The notes under the pieces were generated by a model. The model did no database searches, was not told the origin of the DNA, and was given only the letters and a program-made list of their open reading frames with translations. From NCBI GenBank assembly GCA_910577605.1, contig CAJTON010000007.1:1-64000 (forward strand): a stretch of 64,000 nucleotides of DNA, given 5' to 3'. How positions within the stretch are numbered: the stretch's first letter is position 1; each line of letters begins with the position of its first letter. Source of the DNA: an uncultured Butyrivibrio sp. (GTDB lineage: Bacteria > Bacillota > Clostridia > Lachnospirales > Lachnospiraceae). Both the position numbers and the translations under genes were made by a program. Of the stretch, positions 52,427 to 59,980 are shown one piece after another.

Positions 52427-53740
52427 ATGTGGGCATTTGAGAGTGTTTTTTATCAGATATATCCGCTCGGATTTGCGGGAGCGCCGTTTGAGAACGACGG
52501 AGTGCAGCGTCACGGAGTACTTAAGGTTATCGACTGGATACCCCATATAAAAAAGCTTGGCTGCAACGCGGTTTATTTTTCGCCCGTGTTTGAATCCGAT
52601 ACGCACGGATACAACACAAGGGATTATAAGCTTATAGACGTGAGGCTGGGAACAAACGAGGATTTTAAGAGGGTGTGCGGCGAGCTTCACGCCGCCGGAA
52701 TAAAGGTCGTGCTTGACGGGGTATTCAATCATGTCGGAAGAGGGCATTTCGCTTTTCAGGATGTATTGAAGAACAGGGAAAATTCCCGTTATCTCGGTTG
52801 GTTTAACATAAATCTGGGCGGCAATGACGCGTGGAACGACGGTCTTTGGTACGAGGGCTGGGAGGGCAATTACGATCTTGTCAAGCTTAATCTGCGCAAT
52901 AACGAGGTGGTGGATTACCTTTTTGACTGTGTGCGCTTCTGGATAGAGTATTTTGGCATAGACGGAATACGTCTTGACGTGGCGTACTGTCTTGACGAGG
53001 AATATATGAGAAGGCTCCGCGGTTTCACGGACGGACTCAAGGCGGATTTTTTCCTGCTCGGAGAAACGGTACACGGAGATTACAACCGCCTTGTCAACGA
53101 TTCCATGCTTCATTCCGCCACCAATTACGAGTGCTACAAAGGAATCTATTCCGCGCTTAACAGCATGAACCTTTTTGAGATAGTGCATTCGCTTATGCGT
53201 CAGTTCGGACCGGAGCAGTGGACGCTTTATAAGGGTAAGCATATGCTTTCTTTTGTAGATAATCACGATGTGTCGAGAATCGCAAGCGTGCTTACGGATC
53301 CGCGCCATCTGCCGCTTGCCTATGCGATAGCCTTCGGAATGCCCGGAATACCGTGCGTTTATTACGGAAGCGAGTGGGGCTTTAAGGCGGACAAGAGTCA
53401 GGGCGACCCGGCGCTGCGTCCTTGCTTTGAAAATTATGAGGAAAATGAACTTACGGACTTTATCTCGCGTCTCGCAGAGGCAAAAAAGAACAGCGCGGCG
53501 CTCAACTACGGGGATTTTTATTCAATCGTGCTGACGAACCGTCAGTGCGTGTTCAAACGCTCGTCGGGAAGTGAAACCGTGTTTGTAGCGGTAAACGCCG
53601 ACGAGGGAGAATATACGGCTTGTTTTGACGCGGGCAGCGGCCGGGTGCGCGATCTGCTGACAGGTGAGGAATACGATATGGGCGGAGGATTCAGGATGAA
53701 AGGCTGCTCGGCGTATTTTCTTGAGCCTGTTCTGAATTAG
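52427..53740 (+). CDS. GH13 alpha-glucosidase/maltodextrin-hydrolase-like enzyme
   Basis: A 437-residue cytoplasmic (no signal peptide) alpha-amylase-family enzyme. Region I is VVLDGVFNHVG, the nucleophile Asp is in GIRLDVAY, the acid/base Glu in FFLLGETVHG and the transition-state Asp in FVDNHDVSR. FYQIYPLGFAGAPF at the start and GIPCVYYGSEWG are typical. It likely acts on maltodextrins or short alpha-glucans. A C-terminal beta domain closes the protein. It follows the thioesterase by 4 nt. Confidence 0.9.
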   Translation: MWAFESVFYQIYPLGFAGAPFENDGVQRHGVLKVIDWIPHIKKLGCNAVYFSPVFESDTHGYNTRDYKLIDVRLGTNEDFKRVCGELHAAGIKVVLDGVFNHVGRGHFAFQDVLKNRENSRYLGWFNINLGGNDAWNDGLWYEGWEGNYDLVKLNLRNNEVVDYLFDCVRFWIEYFGIDGIRLDVAYCLDEEYMRRLRGFTDGLKADFFLLGETVHGDYNRLVNDSMLHSATNYECYKGIYSALNSMNLFEIVHSLMRQFGPEQWTLYKGKHMLSFVDNHDVSRIASVLTDPRHLPLAYAIAFGMPGIPCVYYGSEWGFKADKSQGDPALRPCFENYEENELTDFISRLAEAKKNSAALNYGDFYSIVLTNRQCVFKRSSGSETVFVAVNADEGEYTACFDAGSGRVRDLLTGEEYDMGGGFRMKGCSAYFLEPVLN

Positions 53741-53758
53741 TGTACGGAAGGTGTTTAT

Positions 53759-54238
53759 ATGGCCAAAAATAAGGACAATAAGACGAATGCGATGCGCATT
53801 CTCGACGCTCATGGGATTAACTATGAAGCGAAATTCTATGAATGCGCGAATTTTATTGACGGAGTCCATACGGCGGATACGCTGGGGCTTCCCCATGAAC
53901 TTGTTTATAAAACTATTGTCACTGTCGGTCACAGCCGCAGTTATTATGTTTTTGTGATACCGATAGAGGCGAGCATAGATTTTAAGAAAGCAGCGCGTTC
54001 GGTAGGGGAAAAGTCGGTGGAGCTTCTTCCGCTAAAAGATGTGACTTCCGTTACTGGGTATGTGCGCGGCGGCTGCACCTCGATAGGAATGAAAAAGAAA
54101 TACGTCACGAGGATCGACGCAAGCGCCCGGAATCTTGAGTATATGGTGGTAAGCGGCGGAAAGCCGGGAGTTCAGCTTAAACTTAGCCCGGAGGATCTTG
54201 CGCGGGCGGCTGAGGCGGAATTCGCGGATGTGGTGTGA
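53759..54238 (+). CDS. ybaK: Cys-tRNA(Pro)/Cys-tRNA(Cys) deacylase
   Basis: A 159-residue YbaK/EbsC-type editing protein that clears mischarged Cys-tRNA-Pro. Typical segments are TNAMRILDAHGINYE, a conserved Lys in LVYKTIVT, and GYVRGGCTSIGMKKK near the active site. Length is normal. GGAAGGTG before the ATG is a plausible ribosome site, 18 nt after the GH13 gene, which makes it the last gene of the queH run. Confidence 0.92.
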   Translation: MAKNKDNKTNAMRILDAHGINYEAKFYECANFIDGVHTADTLGLPHELVYKTIVTVGHSRSYYVFVIPIEASIDFKKAARSVGEKSVELLPLKDVTSVTGYVRGGCTSIGMKKKYVTRIDASARNLEYMVVSGGKPGVQLKLSPEDLARAAEAEFADVV

Positions 54239-54292
54239 GCGGGGATTCGCAGCTTGATTTGACATGAAAAATATTTTGCGTCCCTGAGGATA

Positions 54293-54321
54293 TTGTATAT
54301 TGCGGGAAAATGAGCTATAAT
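54293..54321 (+). promoter_or_regulatory. Sigma-A promoter of the PocR-chemoreceptor gene
   Basis: TTGTAT (54293-54298) and TATAAT (54316-54321), 17-nt spacer, lie 33 nt before the ATG. Confidence 0.65.
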
Positions 54322-54353
54322 TATTTTAATAAGCGGGAAGGGAGACTAAAGGT

Positions 54354-55133
54354 ATGATCAGAATCGAAGAGTTTTGCGATATGAACAAATTTGAGGAAAT
54401 CATGAGCAACTGGGCTGCCAGTACGGGACTTGCGACGGTCGCCGTCGGCGCGGACGGTCAGTACATAAGCGGCTGCTATAATTTTACCGAGTTTTGCATA
54501 GACTTGACCAGAGGGAGCGCGGAGGGATGCCGCAGATGCGAGAAGTGCGACAGGGAAGGAAAAGGAGTTTATAACTGCCATGCGGGGCTTGTTGATTTTG
54601 GGATTCCGATAACGCTTGACGACGGTACTGTTCTCGGCAGCGTGATAGGAGGGCAGGTCCTTCCCGAAAATCCCGACGAGGATAAATTCAGGCAGACGGC
54701 AAGAGAGCTTGGAATTAACGAGGACGTATATATAGGGGCGCTGCGCAAGGTCAATATAAGGACGAATGAGCAGATAGAAGCGTCAGCGAATCTTCTCGGC
54801 GACGTTATAAATATGTTCGTGCGCGCAAGCTATACCGCTATGGAGAGCCGCAAGCTGCTTGAGGAATTGCAGTCTGGAATACATAAAGCCGCCGAACAGA
54901 TAGTTGTCGCCAACGAGAATACAAAGCTTATAGGCTCATACAGCCATAAGCAGAAAATACTTGCGCTTAACGCCAATATTGAGGCGGCGCGTTCCGGAGA
55001 AGCGGGCAGAGGATTTTCAGTCGTGGCTACCGAGGTAGAGAGGCTTGCGCAGAATATGGACGCGACAAGCAAGGCGATAAGCGACGCGCTTGTCGTTCTG
55101 ACCGAAACCATAAATAACCTTAACAGCAGATAA
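54354..55133 (+). CDS. Soluble PocR sensor fused to a short chemoreceptor signalling domain
   Basis: A 259-residue protein with no transmembrane segment. Residues about 5-165 are a PocR ligand-binding domain with clustered cysteines (GCRRCEKCDREGKGVYNCHAG). The C-terminal 90 residues contain the chemoreceptor hairpin tip ILALNANIEAARSGEAGRGFSV followed by VVATEVERLAQN, the region that contacts CheA/CheW. The coiled coil is much shorter than in full receptors. It may sense a small hydrocarbon derivative or redox state in the cytoplasm. GGGAGA upstream supports the start; a strong terminator follows. Confidence 0.85.
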   Translation: MIRIEEFCDMNKFEEIMSNWAASTGLATVAVGADGQYISGCYNFTEFCIDLTRGSAEGCRRCEKCDREGKGVYNCHAGLVDFGIPITLDDGTVLGSVIGGQVLPENPDEDKFRQTARELGINEDVYIGALRKVNIRTNEQIEASANLLGDVINMFVRASYTAMESRKLLEELQSGIHKAAEQIVVANENTKLIGSYSHKQKILALNANIEAARSGEAGRGFSVVATEVERLAQNMDATSKAISDALVVLTETINNLNSR

Positions 55134-55208
55134 AACGGAAAAATTCAAATATGAGCCGCCAATCTGAATATTCCAGAAGGACCTGATGTCCTTACAAAAT
55201 TTAAAAAT

Positions 55209-55246
55209 AATCCGTCTGTCTTACAGTAGACAGACGGATTTCTTAA
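55209..55246 (+). terminator. Terminator after the PocR-chemoreceptor gene
   Basis: AATCCGTCTGTC (55209-55220) and GACAGACGGATT (55229-55240) form a perfect 12-bp stem with an 8-nt loop, followed by TCTTAATTT. Confidence 0.8.
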
Positions 55247-55280
55247 TTTAACAGTTTTGACGGTTAGCAGGAGAACAATA

Positions 55281-55436
55281 ATGATTGTAATTGATATAGA
55301 TACAGCGACTGGGAATCCGAATAAAATACGCCTGTTGTCAAATGACTGGAACGCAGTGCTTTTATTACAAAATGAATGTCATATTCCTTTTTTAGGTATA
55401 GGGATATACTGTAACTGGCAGATAAAGAGATCTTAA
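55281..55436 (+). CDS. Small 51-residue ORF in an AT-rich gap
   Basis: An ATG at 55281 with AGGAG nine nt upstream opens 51 codons, beginning MIVIDIDTATGNPNKIRLLS and ending NWQIKRS before a TAA at 55434. No family is recognised. It could be a small protein or the start of a decayed gene, since the 200 nt after it are AT-rich and have no long frame. Composition differs from the housekeeping genes. Confidence 0.4.
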   Translation: MIVIDIDTATGNPNKIRLLSNDWNAVLLLQNECHIPFLGIGIYCNWQIKRS

Positions 55437-55633
55437 AAATACCAACTTATAGATTCAAATACTATTATCCGTATTTATGATGGTGTATTTGGGCTATAGA
55501 AGAATGTCTTAGAAACTTACCTAACTAAACAAAATACGAGGCTGAAATTGCAGTCTTGACAAAGTAATAGCTAAAATATATGATTAATTTAATCAAAAGA
55601 AATTATACAAAATAGAAATGGAGGAGAATAGAA

Positions 55634-56563
55634 GTGGATATGAAAATAAGCCGAGATGAATATAATTGTTCATATCCTAAATATTTGCGTACAGGGCAAA
55701 ACTCTTTAACGGATGAGAAATCCACAGCCGAAAGCGGCATAGGCTTTTCGGAAAACGCGGCAGTCTATGAAAAAGGCGAATCATATGATTTTGGTACATA
55801 CAGTGCTGATTCGGTGCAGACGAAAACATTGCCTGAAAGCGCTCTGAATTCAAAAATGAAAACATATCTTAACGCCCTAGGCTTTTATGACGGAGAAATG
55901 GGCGGCAGTTATACCGAATCGTTCAAAACAGCACTCAAATGCTTCCAGAAAGCGTACTTCGGGACAGTGATGTATTCGGTCAATAATAAAGTTGTAGATA
56001 AGCTTAAGGAGAAGATCGAGAGCGTCGGTACTGCGTATTATACTAATCTTTTGAGTGATAAGACAGCAGAGGCGCTTAAAAAGCTTGGTTTTATCGATCC
56101 CACAGCAGAACGTAAACAAAATTTTGCCCGTATACAGACATTTCTTGAGAAAGGGATGGGATGTACAAAATATCAGGTGGCTGGGATTATGGGGAATATA
56201 ATGCAGGAATGTAGGTTTAATCCAATGTCAAAGAATGATGATGCGCTGGGAATACTACAGTGGAAAGGCAACAGAAGGATATATTTAGATGATTTTGCCC
56301 AAAAGAACGGTTGTTCATCTGAAAATATAGGTTTGCAGTTTGCGTATTTCAGATATGAGGTAAGCAGCAAATGGGGGACGGACTGTTTGGGAAGATATGC
56401 GGAAAATTCTGAGATTGTTGAGGGATGGAACACCATAAAAAATGATTATAAATATAATTTTTATATGGTATCGGATATTTTTCAAGATAAAATTGAAAGT
56501 TGTCCTCATAACCAGCAGGAACGAAGGGATTATTCCAGCATGATTTATCAGGCAATATGTTAG
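55634..56563 (+). CDS. Phage-tail-lysozyme-like protein with peptidoglycan-binding segment
   Basis: A 309-residue protein with no signal peptide. Residues 75-110 resemble a peptidoglycan-binding repeat (LNALGFYDGEMGGSYTESFK, then CFQKAY). Residues about 165-300 match the phage tail lysozyme family: YQVAGIMGNIMQECRFNP with the catalytic-type Glu, GILQWKGNRR, then LQFAYFRYE. It should cleave glycan strands. GTG at 55634 is chosen because GGAGGAG is seven nt upstream. Base composition is AT-rich; no other phage gene is near, so it looks like an orphan acquired gene. Confidence 0.72.
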   Translation: MDMKISRDEYNCSYPKYLRTGQNSLTDEKSTAESGIGFSENAAVYEKGESYDFGTYSADSVQTKTLPESALNSKMKTYLNALGFYDGEMGGSYTESFKTALKCFQKAYFGTVMYSVNNKVVDKLKEKIESVGTAYYTNLLSDKTAEALKKLGFIDPTAERKQNFARIQTFLEKGMGCTKYQVAGIMGNIMQECRFNPMSKNDDALGILQWKGNRRIYLDDFAQKNGCSSENIGLQFAYFRYEVSSKWGTDCLGRYAENSEIVEGWNTIKNDYKYNFYMVSDIFQDKIESCPHNQQERRDYSSMIYQAIC

Positions 56564-56581
56564 AAACGGGGGAGATAAGAA

Positions 56582-57466
56582 ATGAAGAAATTATCGGTTT
56601 ATTTATTGATATGTGTTATCGGAACTGTATTCGCCGCCTGCGCTAAAGGAGGTTCTGCGAAAAACTCTGGAAACGGTGTACCGGAAAGCGAGAGAGTGTC
56701 GGAAAGGCAGACCACGCAATCTGAAACTTCCAAAGAGCAGAGAGAAACAAAGACACAACCTACCGAAACTGACGATCCGGCGGAATACGAGCTTAACACT
56801 GTCGAGGCACTTGAGGATGACGGTAAGGAGATGAGTGCGGCGGAGGCGCTCAAAAGCGCGATGGAAGGTAAACATTCGGTGCTTGAGCTTACATACAGGG
56901 AACGGTTATTTTCGCTGACAGAGGGCGACGGCTGGCAGCAGGCTGATGAAATAAAGGATATGCCTGATGCGGGACTTGCGAGAATGAATATGCTTACCTA
57001 TAACAGAGGGGTTGGTCTGGCGATAGTCCCGATTAACGAAGCAGGATGGAAATATTTTGTGTGCGTTGATTTGGACCAGAACGGAACAAGGGAGGTGCTT
57101 GTATATGGAAACCCCGGGGGAGCGGCTCTGCATTATGCCGGAGGAGAGGTTTATATGACGGTTATTGATGAAAGAAGCTTTCCGAACGACGTATATGAAA
57201 ACGGTGTGTACCGTCGTGACGGAGGCGGGGTCGGATGTACGGCATACGACAGGTTATATCCGGCAAAGGGTGCAATGTATTGTAAGGTAATGGCATACAG
57301 TGCGGATAATGAGGGTTTGGTAACCCCGTCCGTGTATAAGGTTATGAATAAAGAAGTTACCAAGGAAGAGTATGACGCTTACCTTGAGGAGCTTATAGGC
57401 GGCTTTACGCCGCTTGAATGGCACGAATTTACAGAAGAAAATATAAACAAATATGTCGTTGACTGA
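56582..57466 (+). CDS. Lipoprotein of unknown function
   Basis: A 294-residue lipoprotein with a signal ending in VFAAC, lipidated Cys at residue 20, and a Ser/Glu/Thr/Gln-rich linker to about residue 70. The globular part contains FVCVDLDQNGTREVLVYGNP followed by GGAALHYAGGEVYM, a pattern of Ca-binding-like DxDxNG loop plus beta strands seen in many uncharacterised Clostridial surface lipoproteins. GGGGGAG before the ATG is the ribosome site, 18 nt after the lysozyme-like gene, so the two may be cotranscribed. Confidence 0.7.
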   Translation: MKKLSVYLLICVIGTVFAACAKGGSAKNSGNGVPESERVSERQTTQSETSKEQRETKTQPTETDDPAEYELNTVEALEDDGKEMSAAEALKSAMEGKHSVLELTYRERLFSLTEGDGWQQADEIKDMPDAGLARMNMLTYNRGVGLAIVPINEAGWKYFVCVDLDQNGTREVLVYGNPGGAALHYAGGEVYMTVIDERSFPNDVYENGVYRRDGGGVGCTAYDRLYPAKGAMYCKVMAYSADNEGLVTPSVYKVMNKEVTKEEYDAYLEELIGGFTPLEWHEFTEENINKYVVD

Positions 57467-57552
57467 AAAATATGGAAGGCGGTATACTCTTTACCGGGGA
57501 CTTGGTAGAGTTAGTATGTAGGTAAGGTTTAAATATGCTACAATGTTTTTAA

Positions 57553-57590
57553 AAGTAACCCTGTTATGCTGTTGCATAACAGGGTTACTT
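57553..57590. terminator. Perfect 16-bp hairpin between convergent genes
   Basis: AAGTAACCCTGTTATG and CATAACAGGGTTACTT pair perfectly around CTGTTG. On the minus strand TTTT follows, so it fits the ABC permease terminator. Confidence 0.6.
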
Positions 57591-57600
57591 GACGATTTGA

Positions 57601-57630
57601 GCCGCGCTGAATGCTTAGCGCGGCTTTTTT
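57601..57630 (+). terminator. Intrinsic terminator after the lipoprotein gene
   Basis: GCCGCGCT (57601-57608) and AGCGCGGC (57617-57624) form an 8-bp stem followed by TTTTTT. Confidence 0.75.
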
Positions 57631-57638
57631 ATCTAAAA

Positions 57639-58391
57639 TCAAAGCTCGATTTTTCTGTGAGAGAAAGCTCCTGTAATGGGCAATACCAAAATATAAGCAA
57701 GTGAGGCAATCAGGCAAAAGGACAGCTTTTCGTCCGTGACGGAAACCTTGGAAATTTCACCCATGAAGGAAGAGACCCAGAAGTCTGCCGTCGAAAAATC
57801 CTTGAATTTCATAAAGGAATCAAGCATTCCGAGCAGCATATTGACAATCATTGGAACAACGATGGTGGCAGCGATGGACAGACCGTTTTTCCGTATCAGC
57901 GAGCTGACAAAGAAAAATAAGAATATGTTTGCCATACAGACCGTGTACTGGACGCCGATAATATATATTAAACGTGATCCTTCCAAATTGGCAGTACCGA
58001 AATAAGCCCTTCCGAATATAAATGCACACAGCATAACGACGGTAAACATAATTGTCGTACTTATCCAGACGGATATAAGCTTTGAAAAATATACCCGTTT
58101 CCTTGAATATCCTCTGGCATATATGTTTTTGATAGTTTCCTGTTCATAATCGTTGCAGACGCATAACGCGACAAATATTCCCGCGACCAGAAGAAAGGAA
58201 CTGCTGTTTAAAGAGCTGACGATAATATCAAAGCCTGAAGAACTGAATTGTCCGGCAAGCTCAGAGTTTTTTGAAAGCGCGTCGGAGGTCAGCACCGATA
58301 AAAACAGAAGTCCGACCATGACAAGCGTACATATGTAAAAGCTTTTTTGTTTCCTGATTTTTCGCAGTTCAAGTTTTAATAAATTTTTCAT
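57639..58391 (-). CDS. ABC-2 type transporter permease
   Basis: A 250-residue membrane protein with about six helices. The N-terminal MKNLLKLELRKIRKQKSFYI is the usual cytoplasmic start of ABC-2 permeases acting with BcrA/NatA-type ATPases. LCVCNDYEQETIKNIYARGYSRKRVYFSKL is the conserved coupling segment. The start at 58391 is 1 nt after the stop of the ATPase gene. Such systems export bacteriocins, antibiotics or ions; the cargo cannot be deduced. Confidence 0.83.
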   Translation of the reverse strand: MKNLLKLELRKIRKQKSFYICTLVMVGLLFLSVLTSDALSKNSELAGQFSSSGFDIIVSSLNSSSFLLVAGIFVALCVCNDYEQETIKNIYARGYSRKRVYFSKLISVWISTTIMFTVVMLCAFIFGRAYFGTANLEGSRLIYIIGVQYTVCMANIFLFFFVSSLIRKNGLSIAATIVVPMIVNMLLGMLDSFMKFKDFSTADFWVSSFMGEISKVSVTDEKLSFCLIASLAYILVLPITGAFSHRKIEL

Positions 58392-58392
58392 A

Positions 58393-59283
58393 CTATTTTC
58401 CCAGCCTTTCAATAAAGAAATCTTCAAACCCGATACTTTCATTTTTCATTTCGTAAACCCTTACTCCGGCGTTTACCAGCGCGATATTTATTTCTGAATT
58501 GTCCTTGACTTCGGACAAAACGGAAAGTCCGTTTTCTGAAAGCTCAAGATGCAGCTTTGGATCGTACGCATTCAGCGCATAGGCGGCTTTCCTGCCGTCG
58601 TCCGTGACGATTTTAAGAGATGTCCTGCATTTATCTGATAATTCTTTTGAGGTGATTTCTTCAACAAGAACTCCGCCAGAAACAATGCCGTAGCGTGTGG
58701 CAATTTTACCAAGCTCGTCAAGCAGATGGCTGGAAATAACGAAGGTGACTCCTTTTTTGTTCAATTCCAAGATAATGTCACGGATTTCCTTGATTCCGGC
58801 AGGATCAAGACCGTTGATCGGTTCGTCAAGTATTAGAATTTCGGGATGCCCCAAAAGCGCAATGGCAATTCCCAGACGCTGGCGCATACCCAGAGAAAAT
58901 TTTCCTGCTTTTTTCCTTCCGGTGTCGGCAAGCCCGACTGTTTTTAGAATTGATCTTATCTCCTTGTCAGAGGTGTCAGCGAGCATGGCGAAACGCTTCA
59001 TATTTTCATATGCTGTTTCGTTTTTATAAAGACCGGGCGCTTCGATAAGAGAACCTATGTTTCTTCTCGCATGATTAAGATCTGTATTGCCGAAAAAACG
59101 GATTTTGCCTTCGTCAGGTAATGTAAGTCCTAAAAGAAGCTTCATAAGACTTGTTTTGCCCGCGCCGTTTTTTCCTATGAGTCCGTAAATGTCTCCTTTT
59201 TGAACATGGACGGACATATGGTCTACGGCGGTTTTGTTTCCGTATTTTTTGGTCAGTCCGTTGGTTTCGATTACATATTCCAT
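58393..59283 (-). CDS. ABC transporter ATP-binding protein (BcrA-like)
   Basis: A 296-residue ATPase. Walker A is GLIGKNGAGKTSLMK, the signature FSLGMRQRLGIAIAL is the form found in BcrA/drug-export ATPases, Walker B is ILILDEPINGLDP, and the switch His is in VISSHLL. A 90-residue C-terminal region follows, as in BcrA. AAGGAGA six nt before the minus-strand ATG at 59283 fixes the start. It is divergent from a TetR regulator and forms an operon with the permease. Confidence 0.92.
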   Translation of the reverse strand: MEYVIETNGLTKKYGNKTAVDHMSVHVQKGDIYGLIGKNGAGKTSLMKLLLGLTLPDEGKIRFFGNTDLNHARRNIGSLIEAPGLYKNETAYENMKRFAMLADTSDKEIRSILKTVGLADTGRKKAGKFSLGMRQRLGIAIALLGHPEILILDEPINGLDPAGIKEIRDIILELNKKGVTFVISSHLLDELGKIATRYGIVSGGVLVEEITSKELSDKCRTSLKIVTDDGRKAAYALNAYDPKLHLELSENGLSVLSEVKDNSEINIALVNAGVRVYEMKNESIGFEDFFIERLGK

Positions 59284-59301
59284 AAACGATCTCCTTATTT
59301 C

Positions 59302-59332
59302 TTGACTTTTATATGAAACAGATGTATCATAT
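59302..59332 (+). promoter_or_regulatory. TetR promoter overlapping an operator-like repeat
   Basis: TTGACT (59302-59307) and TATCAT (59325-59330) are 17 nt apart. The inverted repeat ATATGA-N10-TCATAT (59311-59332) covers the -10 box. TGTATCATAT occurs at 59323 and 59409 and TGTATCACAT at 59346, so the divergent region carries three similar decamers that may bind the regulator. Confidence 0.5.
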
Positions 59333-59416
59333 AAACGCATACAAGTGTATCACATTGGAGCCTTCGGGTCAATAGAAGTAAGCCTTGCTGAAACAAAGGA
59401 GGGTAAACTGTATCAT

Positions 59417-59932
59417 ATGAATAAGAAGCAGGAAGCCAACGCGCTGGTTATAGAATGTATTACAGAGGCGCTTTTGGAGATGATGGAGAAGAGACCGTTC
59501 AATTCGATCACGATAACGGACCTGACAAAACGGGCAGGCGTCGGCAGAGTATCCTTCTACCGTAATTTTGAGAGTAAGGAGGAGGTTATCCGAAGACATT
59601 TAAATAATCTGATCGACGAATGGTCAGGGCAATATGGGGATACCGGACAGGAGCCGTCCGGTCTAAACGAGAAAATGTTTGAGTATTTTTATCAGAACAG
59701 AGAACTGTATATAATGCTTTACAGACAAGGTTTGGCCCACATAAGTCTGCAAAGCATTATGGATGTCTGCGGTCCGAAGCCCGAGCAGCCGAATGCCCTT
59801 GCATACTTTACTTCGTTCATTGCGCACGGCATTTATGGCTGGATAGAGGAGTGGTTCAAAAGGGGAGTACAGGAAACTCCCAAAGAAATGGTCGCGCTTT
59901 ACGAGCAGACGCAGAAATCCGACTCTAAATAA
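59417..59932 (+). CDS. TetR-family transcriptional regulator
   Basis: A 171-residue regulator. The N-terminal DNA-binding domain is ITEALLEMMEKRPFNSITIT followed by DLTKRAGVGRVSFYRNFESK, and the C-terminal part resembles the TetR_C_8/YbiH-type ligand domain common in Firmicutes. It is divergent from the ABC pair and probably represses it. AAGGAGGG lies 13 nt before the ATG at 59417, farther than usual, and one operator-like decamer overlaps this ATG, so the start is less certain. Confidence 0.85.
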   Translation: MNKKQEANALVIECITEALLEMMEKRPFNSITITDLTKRAGVGRVSFYRNFESKEEVIRRHLNNLIDEWSGQYGDTGQEPSGLNEKMFEYFYQNRELYIMLYRQGLAHISLQSIMDVCGPKPEQPNALAYFTSFIAHGIYGWIEEWFKRGVQETPKEMVALYEQTQKSDSK

Positions 59933-59958
59933 AACATTTTTGCATTGTCCGTGACGGA

Positions 59959-59980
59959 GACTGCAAGAATGCTTGCGGTC
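59959..59980. terminator. Hairpin between tetR and prfC
   Basis: GACTGCAAG (59959-59967) pairs with CTTGCGGTC (59972-59980) around AATG. It overlaps the prfC stop on the other strand. No T-run follows. Confidence 0.35.
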
